A stretch of 5,169 nucleotides of DNA from Ruminococcaceae bacterium UBA3451 (GTDB taxonomy: Bacteria > Bacillota > Clostridia > Oscillospirales > Acutalibacteraceae). The DNA lies in assembly GCA_002378845.1 (NCBI GenBank), contig DFRY01000020.1:1-5169 (forward strand), given 5' to 3'. Both the position numbers and the translations under genes were made by a program. The notes beneath the pieces are model-generated. The model made no database searches, was not told the origin of the DNA, and saw only the letters and a list, made by a program, of their open reading frames with translations. The stretch's first letter is position 1. Every line of letters begins with the position of its first letter. Shown here one piece after another: positions 1 through 5,169 of the stretch.

Positions 1-1267
1 ATCCGGAACCATTCAGATTGTTCTGGGACCCGGCACGGTAAATAAAGTGGGCGAAGCGTTTTCGCTGCTCACCGGACTGGCTCTTGGTTCCGAAGAAGCG
101 GACATGGACGTGGACTCCATTGCACAGGAAAACAAGGCCGCAAACAAAGCGAAGCACAACGGGCCGGTTCAGCGGTTTTTAAAACGGATTGCCAATATTT
201 TTGTACCGCTGCTGCCCGGCATTATTGCCGTCGGTCTGATCAACGGGGTAACCAACGTAATTAATGTATCCAGCGGCGGCGCTCTGAGCGGCCAGTGGTG
301 GTACGAATGTATTCGCACCATGGGCTGGGCCCTGTTCGCATACCTGCCGCTTTTGGTCGGTATGAACGCCGCCAAAGAATTTAAGGGCAGTGCGGTTTTG
401 GGCGCGATTGCCGGCGCAATGTCCATTGCGTTCCCCGCAATGCCCCTGCTTACGAAATTCAAGGATGCAGACGTTCTGCTTCCGCTGACCGGAAAAGTGT
501 TCAACCCGGGTGCCGGCGGTTTGCTGGCGGCTTTAATTGCGGGTATTTTCTTCGCGTACCTCGAAAGATGGATTCGCAAATGGATGCCGACAATTCTCGA
601 TACCTTCTTTACTCCGCTGCTGACGGTCATTGTCGGCGGACTGGTGGCACTGATTGTGCTCCAGCCGATTGGTGCGTTCCTCACCTCCGGAATTTTTGCT
701 GTTTTGAATTTCCTTTACAGCTCGCTCGGCGTTTTGGGTGGCTACATTCTTTCCGCAGGCTTCCTGCCGCTGGTTGCAGTCGGACTGCATCAGGCGCTTA
801 CCCCAATTCACGCAATGCTGAACGACCCCAACGGTGCGACAAAGGGCATCAACTACCTGCTTCCTATCCTGATGATGGCGGGCGGCGGCCAGGTTGGCGC
901 GGGTTTTGCGCTTTTCCTGAAAACAAAGAACAAGAAACTGAAGAGACTGACAAGAGATTCCCTGCCGGTTGGTATCCTCGGCATTGGCGAACCGCTCATG
1001 TACGCGGTAACCCTTCCGCTCGGCAAACCGTTTGTGACTGCTTGCCTTGGCGCGGGCTTGGGCGGAATTCTTGCTTCTCTGTTCCATCTTGGCACTGTTT
1101 CGCAGGGCGTTTCCGGTCTGTTTGGTCTTTTGATCGTGGTGCCCGGCCAGCAGCTTCTGTATGCAATTGCAATGATCGGTGCCTATGTCGGCGGCTTCCT
1201 GCTCACCTATTTCTTCGGTGTAGATGAAAACCGCATTAACGAAGTTTACGGAAAAGACGAGAAATAA
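1..1267 (+). CDS. murP: PTS transporter EIIBC component, MurP-like (N-acetylmuramic acid type), 5' partial
   Basis: Membrane permease of the glucose-family PTS, which imports a sugar and phosphorylates it on the way in. The reading frame is open from the first complete codon at base 2, so the gene starts upstream; a GTG at 47 is internal. The first visible residues (TIQIVLGPGTVNKV) match the end of an EIIB domain, whose phosphorylated Cys lies outside the window. A charged linker of roughly 35 residues follows, then the EIIC domain with many hydrophobic segments. Seen in EIIC are HQALTPIH (bases 788-811) and GIGEP followed by LMYAVTLPLGKPF (from base 980), the conserved sugar-binding region of this family. 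About 421 residues are visible against some 450-485 for complete EIIBC proteins, so perhaps 50-60 are missing. No EIIA domain is fused at the C-terminus, so a separate EIIA is needed. Specificity for MurNAc or MurNAc-GlcNAc is inferred from sequence resemblance and from the MupG-like gene 45 bases downstream. A sucrose- or other disaccharide-type EIIBC is the main alternative. Confidence 0.85.
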   Translation, partial: SGTIQIVLGPGTVNKVGEAFSLLTGLALGSEEADMDVDSIAQENKAANKAKHNGPVQRFLKRIANIFVPLLPGIIAVGLINGVTNVINVSSGGALSGQWWYECIRTMGWALFAYLPLLVGMNAAKEFKGSAVLGAIAGAMSIAFPAMPLLTKFKDADVLLPLTGKVFNPGAGGLLAALIAGIFFAYLERWIRKWMPTILDTFFTPLLTVIVGGLVALIVLQPIGAFLTSGIFAVLNFLYSSLGVLGGYILSAGFLPLVAVGLHQALTPIHAMLNDPNGATKGINYLLPILMMAGGGQVGAGFALFLKTKNKKLKRLTRDSLPVGILGIGEPLMYAVTLPLGKPFVTACLGAGLGGILASLFHLGTVSQGVSGLFGLLIVVPGQQLLYAIAMIGAYVGGFLLTYFFGVDENRINEVYGKDEK

Positions 1268-1312
1268 TAAGTAGAAATAAATACATATTGGAATAACCGG
1301 GAGAACATTTTC

Positions 1313-2362
1313 ATGAGCCAGTTTGGAATTTCGCTTTACTTGGGTACGGGTCGGGAAAGAAACGAAGAAATTGTGGAAAAGGCAAGGCAGGCCGGAATTC
1401 AGTTCGCGTTTACCTCGCTGCATATTCCGGAGGAAAGCGTGCGGGACTACGCGGCGGAGGTCAAAGCCCTGTTGGGACTTTGCAAAAGCAGCGGCATTTC
1501 CCTGATTGTGGACATCGGCCCGCGTACGCTCGAAAAGCTGGGGTATGAAAAACTGTCCGACCTGAAGCAGACCTCCATATCCCATCTGCGTGTGGACTAC
1601 GGATTTTCCTATGAGCAGATTGTGGAACTGTCCCAAGAGTTCAATGTGGTCTTCAATGCAAGCACGCTGCTGGAACAGGATATCCGTGAGCTAAGAAGGC
1701 TCAATGCGGATTTCACCCGGTTCAGCGCCTGCCATAACTTTTACCCCAAGCCGCTGACGGGCCTTTCGCTGAAAAAGGTTCGCGGTATCAATGAAAACCT
1801 GAAACGGCTCGGTATGACCACCATGGCGTTTGTTCCGGGCGACGGAGTGCTGCGCGGCCCCCTGTGCATGGGGCTGCCCACCGTGGAAACGCACCGCGGC
1901 GGGGATGTGCTGTACAGCTTGCTCCAGTTGGAAAAAGAGTGCCTGACGGACATTTGCATGGTGGGCGATATTGACCTGACGGAAGATTCCTGGCGGAAAG
2001 TCGGTGAGCTGGCGCAGGGCTATGTTACGCTGAAAGCAAAGCTGAACCCCGCGTACCGCTATATTACCGAAACAGTTCACCACGACCGCCCGGATTCCAG
2101 CGATTACGTCATCCGTTCGCAGGAATCGCGAGCGTATTCGTCCCAGGGCAGACTGTTTCCGGCACAGGGGCTTTCCGCAAGGCAAAAAGGGAGCATTTCC
2201 GTTGGAAACGAGGGCTACCTTCGGTATTCCGGGGAACTGGAAATTGCCCGAACGGATTTGGAACCGGAAAGCAAGGTCAATATTGTTGGTCAGGTAGAGC
2301 CGGAAATTTTGCATTACCTGAATTATATTACCGACGGAATGGGGTTCCGTATTACCGAATAA
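1313..2362 (+). CDS. mupG: 6-phospho-N-acetylmuramidase, MupG family (DUF871, GH170)
   Basis: Predicted cytoplasmic glycosidase of 349 residues, the usual family length (about 350). Characterised MupG cleaves MurNAc-6-phosphate-GlcNAc, produced by MurP uptake, into MurNAc-6-phosphate and GlcNAc during peptidoglycan recycling. The N-terminal two thirds (about residues 1-240) fit the family's TIM barrel: it opens with GISLYLG (5-11), has FTSLHIPEE (33-41), HNFYPKPLTGL (141-151), VPGDGVLRGPL (174-184) and GLPTVETHR (187-195). The last hundred residues (SRAYSSQG, then RYSGELEIAR and VNIVGQVEPE) fit the smaller C-terminal domain of DUF871 proteins. The ATG start is supported by GGGAGA at 1299-1304, eight bases upstream. 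There is no signal peptide. The 45-base gap to the EIIBC gene, with no terminator or clear promoter, points to co-transcription. The etherase MurQ, the usual next step, is not in the window. Family membership is firm; the exact substrate is inferred. Confidence 0.88.
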   Translation: MSQFGISLYLGTGRERNEEIVEKARQAGIQFAFTSLHIPEESVRDYAAEVKALLGLCKSSGISLIVDIGPRTLEKLGYEKLSDLKQTSISHLRVDYGFSYEQIVELSQEFNVVFNASTLLEQDIRELRRLNADFTRFSACHNFYPKPLTGLSLKKVRGINENLKRLGMTTMAFVPGDGVLRGPLCMGLPTVETHRGGDVLYSLLQLEKECLTDICMVGDIDLTEDSWRKVGELAQGYVTLKAKLNPAYRYITETVHHDRPDSSDYVIRSQESRAYSSQGRLFPAQGLSARQKGSISVGNEGYLRYSGELEIARTDLEPESKVNIVGQVEPEILHYLNYITDGMGFRITE

Positions 2363-2384
2363 GCATTTCGTACATTTCTAATAA

Positions 2385-2418
2385 AAAGAGCCTGCGGTGC
2401 TGCCGCAGGCTCTTTCTT
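2385..2418 (+). terminator. Intrinsic terminator after the mupG-like gene
   Basis: A perfect 13-bp stem pairs AAAGAGCCTGCGG (2385-2397) with CCGCAGGCTCTTT (2403-2415) around a 5-base loop, TGCTG. The 3' arm ends in TTT and continues CTT, giving a short U-rich tail (TTTCTT). It begins 22 bases after the stop codon of the mupG-like gene and so closes the sugar-uptake operon. The A-run before the stem could allow some function on the opposite strand, but no gene faces it from downstream. Confidence 0.92.
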
Positions 2419-2431
2419 GTAAGTGCGTGTC

Positions 2432-2459
2432 TTGACATTTTTCGGAATGCTAGTAAAAT
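2432..2459 (+). promoter_or_regulatory. Sigma-A-type promoter for the DUF2087 gene
   Basis: A perfect -35 hexamer, TTGACA (2432-2437), is followed after 16 bases by TAAAAT (2454-2459), one mismatch from the -10 consensus. It sits just after the mupG terminator and about 30 bases before the ATG of the DUF2087 gene, so the transcript would have a very short leader with GGGAGG at 2477-2482. No operator-like inverted repeat is apparent around it. Confidence 0.75.
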
Positions 2460-2489
2460 TCTAAATAAAATAAAACGGGAGGAATAAAA

Positions 2490-2792
2490 ATGGAAACACT
2501 GGAAATAACCCCGGAAGAGGAAGAGAAAATTCTGAAGAATGTATTCAGCTCACTGGAACCGCTGCGCCTGAAGGTAATTTCCTCCAAAGCAAAGAAAAAG
2601 GAAGTCATCTTTAAGAAAATAGCGGGGCAGTTTGAACAGGGAAAAACTTACACCGAAATGGAAGTAAACGGGATTTTAAAACCCATTTACCCCGAAGACT
2701 TTTCTACTTTGCGCCGCAGCCTGATTGAGCTGGGCTACATGGACCGCAAGCCGGACGGCAGCGAATACTGGTTAAAGCCGAATTCGCCGTAA
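2490..2792 (+). CDS. DUF2087 domain-containing protein
   Basis: Small, probably cytoplasmic protein of 100 residues with no signal peptide or membrane segment. Residues about 26-95 match DUF2087: a basic patch (SSKAKKKEVIFKKIAGQF, 31-48), then GKTYTEMEVNGIL (51-63), DFSTLRRSLIELGYMDR (70-86) and a terminal DGSEYW (89-94). This arrangement (YTExEVN, TLRR, GxMDRxxDGSxYW) is characteristic of the family. The family has no firmly established function. It resembles a winged-helix-like segment and is often fused to DNA-binding helix-turn-helix domains, so a regulatory role is possible but not shown. The acidic N-terminus (about residues 1-25, EEEEKIL) lies outside the core and is too short to be an extra HTH domain. 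The ATG is backed by GGGAGG (2477-2482) at 7 bases. The gene has its own promoter and is separated from both neighbours, so nothing ties it to sugar uptake or amino acid synthesis beyond position. Confidence 0.85.
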   Translation: METLEITPEEEEKILKNVFSSLEPLRLKVISSKAKKKEVIFKKIAGQFEQGKTYTEMEVNGILKPIYPEDFSTLRRSLIELGYMDRKPDGSEYWLKPNSP

Positions 2793-2857
2793 TGTAGGAT
2801 TTTTCAGCAGCGATTGACTGAAATAAAGTGCTAAATAATTAAATTGTGCAGAAACAC

Positions 2858-2896
2858 TTGACAACGGCGGTCGGTTGGAATATCCTATACTATAAT
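2858..2896 (+). promoter_or_regulatory. Promoter of the T-box/ilvBN transcript
   Basis: A perfect TTGACA (2858-2863) is followed by several possible -10 boxes. TATCCT (2881-2886) has the ideal 17-base spacing. TATACT (2886-2891) and a perfect TATAAT (2891-2896) overlap further downstream, but at spacings of 22 and 27 bases they do not suit this -35 box. Either end of the set would start transcription at about 2892-2904, just before Stem I of the T-box. The existence of a promoter is well supported; which -10 element is used is not resolved. Confidence 0.75.
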
Positions 2897-2984
2897 ATAT
2901 GAAATGCGCAGATGGGGACAGACTGCATTTATCCGCTTTCAGAGAGCCGTTGGTTGGTGCGAGACGGCGCGGCGATTGCACGAT

Positions 2985-2987
2985 ATC
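2985..2987 (+). promoter_or_regulatory. Probable T-box specifier codon AUC (isoleucine)
   Basis: ATC lies on the 3' side of the internal loop formed between the TGCA/TGCA helix and the GGGG/CCCC basal helix of Stem I. In known T-boxes the specifier codon sits at this point and is usually followed by a purine, here A2988. Read this way it is AUC, matching tRNA-Ile (GAU anticodon). This agrees with ilvBN being a branched-chain amino acid operon. Shifting the frame gives ATA (also Ile) or TCA (Ser); neither fits the loop position as well. Confidence 0.8.
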
Positions 2988-3095
2988 ACCCCGGAGCAGG
3001 CGGCTGAACGGTAATTCAAGTAAGCGGGCCCGGATTCTCACCGTTACAGGGGAGTGCATTGTTGGATGCATACAGAGATGTCGCAACGAAGCGGC

Positions 3096-3133
3096 AATTA
3101 GAGTGGTACCGCGGAGCTTATGCCTTCGCCTCT
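3096..3133 (+). promoter_or_regulatory. T-box sequence and antiterminator
   Basis: AATTAGAGTGGTACCGCGG (3096-3114) matches the T-box consensus. The antiterminator can be drawn in full: AGAG (3100-3103) pairs with CTCT (3130-3133), the 7-base bulge TGGTACC (3104-3110) is left free, and GCGGAG (3111-3116) pairs with CTTCGC (3124-3129) with one G-U pair. The UGGU at the start of the bulge complements the ACCA end of an uncharged tRNA with discriminator A, as tRNA-Ile has. The 3' arm (3124-3133) is also part of the terminator stem, so the two structures exclude each other. Confidence 0.93.
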
Positions 3134-3157
3134 AGAATTTAGAGGCGAAGGCTTTTT
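3122..3157 (+). terminator. T-box-controlled intrinsic terminator
   Basis: A perfect 13-bp stem pairs GCCTTCGCCTCTA (3122-3134) with TAGAGGCGAAGGC (3140-3152) around the loop GAATT, followed by TTTTTGTTT. It is the default off-state of the leader: its 5' arm contains the bases that the antiterminator needs. It ends 55 bases before the ilvB start codon. Confidence 0.95.
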
Positions 3158-3199
3158 GTTTATAAGCTTTTCCGGCCTTTCGGGAAGATATGAATTTAC

Positions 3200-3205
3200 A
3201 GGAGG
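3200..3205 (+). promoter_or_regulatory. Ribosome binding site fixing the ilvB start
   Basis: AGGAGG lies seven bases before the ATG at 3213. It decides between this start and an in-frame ATG at 3120, which lies at the foot of the T-box terminator and would add 31 residues unlike any acetolactate synthase N-terminus. Confidence 0.9.
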
Positions 3206-3212
3206 AATACGA

Positions 3213-4886
3213 ATGCTATTAACAGGAGCGGAAATCATTATGGAGTGCCTGCTGGAGCAGGGTGTGGATACGGTTTTCGGGTATCCGGGCGGGGCCGTCC
3301 TCTTTATTTACGACGCGCTTTACAAGTATCGGGACCGAATCAACCATATCCGCACGGCGCACGAACAGGGGGCTGCTCACGCTGCCGACGGGTACGCGCG
3401 TTCCAGCGGAAAAACCGGAGTCTGCATTGCGACCTCCGGCCCCGGCGCGACCAACTTAGTCACCGGTATTGCCACCGCGTACATGGACTCCGTACCCATG
3501 GTTGCCATTACCGGCAACGTAAGCTGTGACCTTTTAGGGCTGGACAGCTTTCAGGAAGTGGATATTACAGGAATTACCATGCCGGTGACAAAACACAATT
3601 ATTTGGTCAAACATATTGAGGATTTAGCCGATACCATCCGCAAAGCGTTCCGCATTGCAAATTCCGGAAGAAAAGGCCCCGTGCTGGTGGATATTCCGAA
3701 GGACGTGACCGCAAAATTGTTCGAGTACACGCCCGCGCGCGCTCCGCTTCCCCTTGTAAAGCCGGACTTCCCGTACCCGGAGCGTTTTGACCAGGCAGTG
3801 GATATGCTGCAGAAAGCCAAACGTCCGTTTATTTATTCCGGCGGCGGTGTAATTGCGGCGGAAGCGTTTGAAGAACTGAAGGACTTCGCCGACCGCATCG
3901 ACGCCCCGGTTTCTTCCTCCCTGATGTGTCAGGGCGGCTATGACCAGACCGACCGCCGTTATATCGGCATGCTTGGCATGCATGGCACGAACACCTCTGC
4001 GCTTGCTATTAAAAACTGCGATTTGCTGATTGCGGTGGGCACCCGGTTTTCCGACCGCGTGCTGTGCAACGCCAATCTGTTTGCGCAGCACTGCCCGATT
4101 CTTCAAATTGATATTGATTCGGCAGAATTCAACAAGAACATTGATGTAGATTTAAAGCTGAAAGGCGACGCCAAAGAAATTCTAGCGCACCTGAATGAAT
4201 TGCTGCCGAAAGTAAGTCACGAGGAATGGATGCAGTCCATTGAAAACTGGAATGCCGAATTCCCGCTGCAGCAGCAGGGTGCAACCCCGCAGGAAGTAAC
4301 CCCGCAGGAGCTAATAGAAACCCTTGACCGTCTAACCGATTCGGAAGCGATTATTGTGACCGAGGTCGGCCAGCACCAGATGTGGGCGGCACAGTTTTAT
4401 AAATTCCGCGGCCCGCACCATTTTATCAGTTCGGGCGGACTGGGAACCATGGGCTTTGGTTTGGGTGCGGCGCTGGGTGCACAGATTGCCAACCCGGAAA
4501 AACGGGTTATCAATATTGCAGGGGACGGCAGTTTCCACATGAACTGCAACGAGCTTAGCACCGCGGCGCAGTACAATATTCCCATGATCGAACTGATTTT
4601 CAATAATTCTGTGCTCGGCATGGTTCGCCAGTGGCAAAAGATGTTTTACGACGGCCGCTTTTCCCAAACTAACCTGGACAGAAACACCAATTACGAAATG
4701 CTGGCACAGGCATTCGGCATGAAGGCGTTTACCATTCGGGAAAAAGCCGATGTGGAACCGGTACTTCGGCAGGCGCTTTCCCTGCATGAACCGGTGCTGA
4801 TTAATTGCCTGATTAACCGGGACGTCAACGTGCTGCCCATGGTTCCTTCTGGCGGTTCGGTAGAAGACCCGATTCTCGAAATGTAG
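3213..4886 (+). CDS. ilvB: Acetolactate synthase (acetohydroxyacid synthase) large, catalytic subunit
   Basis: Thiamine-diphosphate enzyme joining two pyruvates to 2-acetolactate, or pyruvate and 2-ketobutyrate to 2-aceto-2-hydroxybutyrate: the first shared step of valine, leucine and isoleucine synthesis. The 557-residue protein has the normal length and three-domain order: N-terminal pyrimidine-binding domain (about 1-165), central FAD-binding-type domain (about 190-325), and C-terminal pyrophosphate-binding domain (about 370-540). Key features are GYPGGA (23-28), the catalytic Glu51 in AHEQGAAHAADGYAR, SGPGATN, and the Mg-ThDP motif from GDGSF (437-441) to NN (464-465). GMVRQW follows, and its Trp474 corresponds to the residue favouring 2-ketobutyrate in characterised anabolic enzymes. 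The T-box leader and adjoining small subunit mark it as the biosynthetic enzyme rather than catabolic AlsS. Ser104 and Ser280 occupy two positions linked to herbicide response in plant enzymes (Arabidopsis Pro197 and Asp376). The start at 3213 follows AGGAGG. Confidence 0.96.
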   Translation: MLLTGAEIIMECLLEQGVDTVFGYPGGAVLFIYDALYKYRDRINHIRTAHEQGAAHAADGYARSSGKTGVCIATSGPGATNLVTGIATAYMDSVPMVAITGNVSCDLLGLDSFQEVDITGITMPVTKHNYLVKHIEDLADTIRKAFRIANSGRKGPVLVDIPKDVTAKLFEYTPARAPLPLVKPDFPYPERFDQAVDMLQKAKRPFIYSGGGVIAAEAFEELKDFADRIDAPVSSSLMCQGGYDQTDRRYIGMLGMHGTNTSALAIKNCDLLIAVGTRFSDRVLCNANLFAQHCPILQIDIDSAEFNKNIDVDLKLKGDAKEILAHLNELLPKVSHEEWMQSIENWNAEFPLQQQGATPQEVTPQELIETLDRLTDSEAIIVTEVGQHQMWAAQFYKFRGPHHFISSGGLGTMGFGLGAALGAQIANPEKRVINIAGDGSFHMNCNELSTAAQYNIPMIELIFNNSVLGMVRQWQKMFYDGRFSQTNLDRNTNYEMLAQAFGMKAFTIREKADVEPVLRQALSLHEPVLINCLINRDVNVLPMVPSGGSVEDPILEM

Positions 4887-4897
4887 GGGGAAACGTC

Positions 4898-5169
4898 ATG
4901 AGCTATATGAATACTGAAAAAGAATATGTGCTTTCTGTTCTGGCGCGGAACACGCCCGGTGTGCTCCTTCGCATTTCAGGGCTGTTCAGCCGCCGCTGCT
5001 ACAATATTTTAAGCATTGTGGCCGCGCAGACCGAAAATGCCGAATATTCGCGCATTTTAATCGTCGTTTCCGGCGACGACCGGATTGTTCGCCAGGTGGA
5101 TAAACAGCTGAGTAAGCTGGAGGATATTGAAGAAGTGAACGTGCTGAACCGTGAAGAAGCGGTGGTACG
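4898..5169 (+). CDS. ilvN: Acetolactate synthase small, regulatory subunit (ACT domain), 3' partial
   Basis: Regulatory partner of IlvB; in this family it raises catalytic activity and carries valine feedback inhibition through an ACT domain. Ninety complete codons are visible before the window ends, against about 160-175 residues for complete Firmicute proteins, so roughly half is missing. The visible part is a single N-terminal ACT domain (about residues 9-83): YVLSVLARNTPGVLLRISGL, SRRCYNILSI, YSRILIVVSGDD, VDKQLSKLEDIEEVNVL. Asn18, Gly21 and Asn36 match conserved positions of the valine-binding site in characterised small subunits. Cys34 replaces the usual Gly of the RRGYNI motif. The ATG lies 11 bases after the ilvB stop and is preceded by AGGGGG (4885-4890), which overlaps that stop, so the two genes are surely co-transcribed and probably translationally linked. 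A second Met at codon 4 is a less likely start. The symbol ilvH is used for the same protein in some genomes. Confidence 0.93.
   Translation, partial: MSYMNTEKEYVLSVLARNTPGVLLRISGLFSRRCYNILSIVAAQTENAEYSRILIVVSGDDRIVRQVDKQLSKLEDIEEVNVLNREEAVV

Larger units (their letters stand above)
2902..3157 (+). promoter_or_regulatory. T-box leader (tRNA-sensing riboswitch) controlling ilvBN, probably isoleucine-specific
   Basis: A complete T-box leader fills most of the 420-base gap between the DUF2087 gene and ilvB. Stem I runs from about 2911 to 2995: GGGG (2914-2917) pairs with CCCC (2989-2992), TGCA (2924-2927) with TGCA (2977-2980), CCGC (2933-2936) with GCGG (2969-2972), and GCCGT (2946-2950) with ACGGC (2964-2968). 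AGAGA before the last helix and the GGTTGGTGCGAG-type loop fit the conserved distal part of Stem I that docks on the tRNA elbow. A middle stem pairs AACGGT (3007-3012) with ACCGTT (3040-3045), and a small hairpin pairs TGCAT (3055-3059) with ATGCA (3066-3070). The conserved T-box sequence (3096-3114), antiterminator and terminator follow. By the known mechanism, uncharged tRNA binds both the specifier and the antiterminator bulge and allows readthrough into ilvB. Class identification is very secure. Confidence 0.96.

Noticed and set aside
47..1267. GTG at 47 as the true start of the EIIBC gene
   Set aside because: The frame is open upstream to the window edge and those codons encode the conserved end of an EIIB domain, so the gene is truncated by the window.
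1268..1312. Possible operator or promoter between the EIIBC and mupG-like genes
   Set aside because: The 45 bases are AT-rich but show no paired -35/-10 hexamers and no inverted repeat; only the ribosome binding site is clear.
533..1636. A 367-codon open frame on the - strand
   Set aside because: It runs antisense across the end of the EIIBC gene, the gap and the start of the mupG-like gene, both of which have clear family matches. Its translation shows no recognisable domain, so it is a by-product of coding-strand codon bias.
2802..2823. Hairpin TTTCAG/CTGAAA after the DUF2087 gene as a terminator
   Set aside because: The stem is only 6 bp, AT-rich, has a 10-base loop and lacks a T-run, so it is too weak to call.
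2899..3135. A 78-codon open frame on the + strand through the leader
   Set aside because: It lies wholly within the T-box RNA, has no ribosome binding site, matches no known family, and its base pattern is explained by RNA pairing.
3624..4106. A 160-codon open frame on the - strand inside ilvB
   Set aside because: It is antisense to a well-conserved catalytic gene, with no recognisable domain in the translation.

Overview
The window looks like chromosomal DNA from a Gram-positive Firmicute, probably a member of the Clostridia. The evidence is a tRNA-sensing T-box leader in front of acetolactate synthase, strong AGGAGG-type ribosome binding sites, a MurP/MupG-type gene pair and a DUF2087 protein. 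The coding DNA is moderately GC-rich, which would suit an Oscillospiraceae-like clostridium, but the genus cannot be fixed from this sequence. All genes lie on the + strand. There is no sign of phage, insertion sequences, CRISPR or tRNA/rRNA genes.

Bases 1-2418 hold the end of a sugar-uptake operon. It begins inside a phosphotransferase (PTS) EIIBC permease of the MurP type, cut off at its 5' end. A MupG-family (DUF871, GH170) 6-phospho-N-acetylmuramidase follows. Together they suggest uptake and phosphorylation of N-acetylmuramic-acid-containing wall fragments, then cleavage of the phosphorylated product in the cytoplasm. A strong intrinsic terminator closes the unit.

Bases 2432-2792 hold a small single-gene unit with its own sigma-A-type promoter. 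It encodes a 100-residue DUF2087 protein of unknown function.

Bases 2858-5169 hold the start of a branched-chain amino acid operon. A promoter precedes a complete T-box leader, with Stem I, an apparent isoleucine AUC specifier, the T-box sequence, an antiterminator and a competing terminator. The leader controls ilvB (acetolactate synthase large subunit, complete) and ilvN (regulatory small subunit, running off the 3' end). Uncharged tRNA-Ile would be expected to stabilise the antiterminator and allow transcription; IlvN would add feedback control at the enzyme level.

I found no convincing new system. The points most worth a second look are the well-resolved T-box switch, the lone DUF2087 gene with no clear terminator before the T-box, the wall-recycling gene pair, and some substitutions in IlvB and IlvN.
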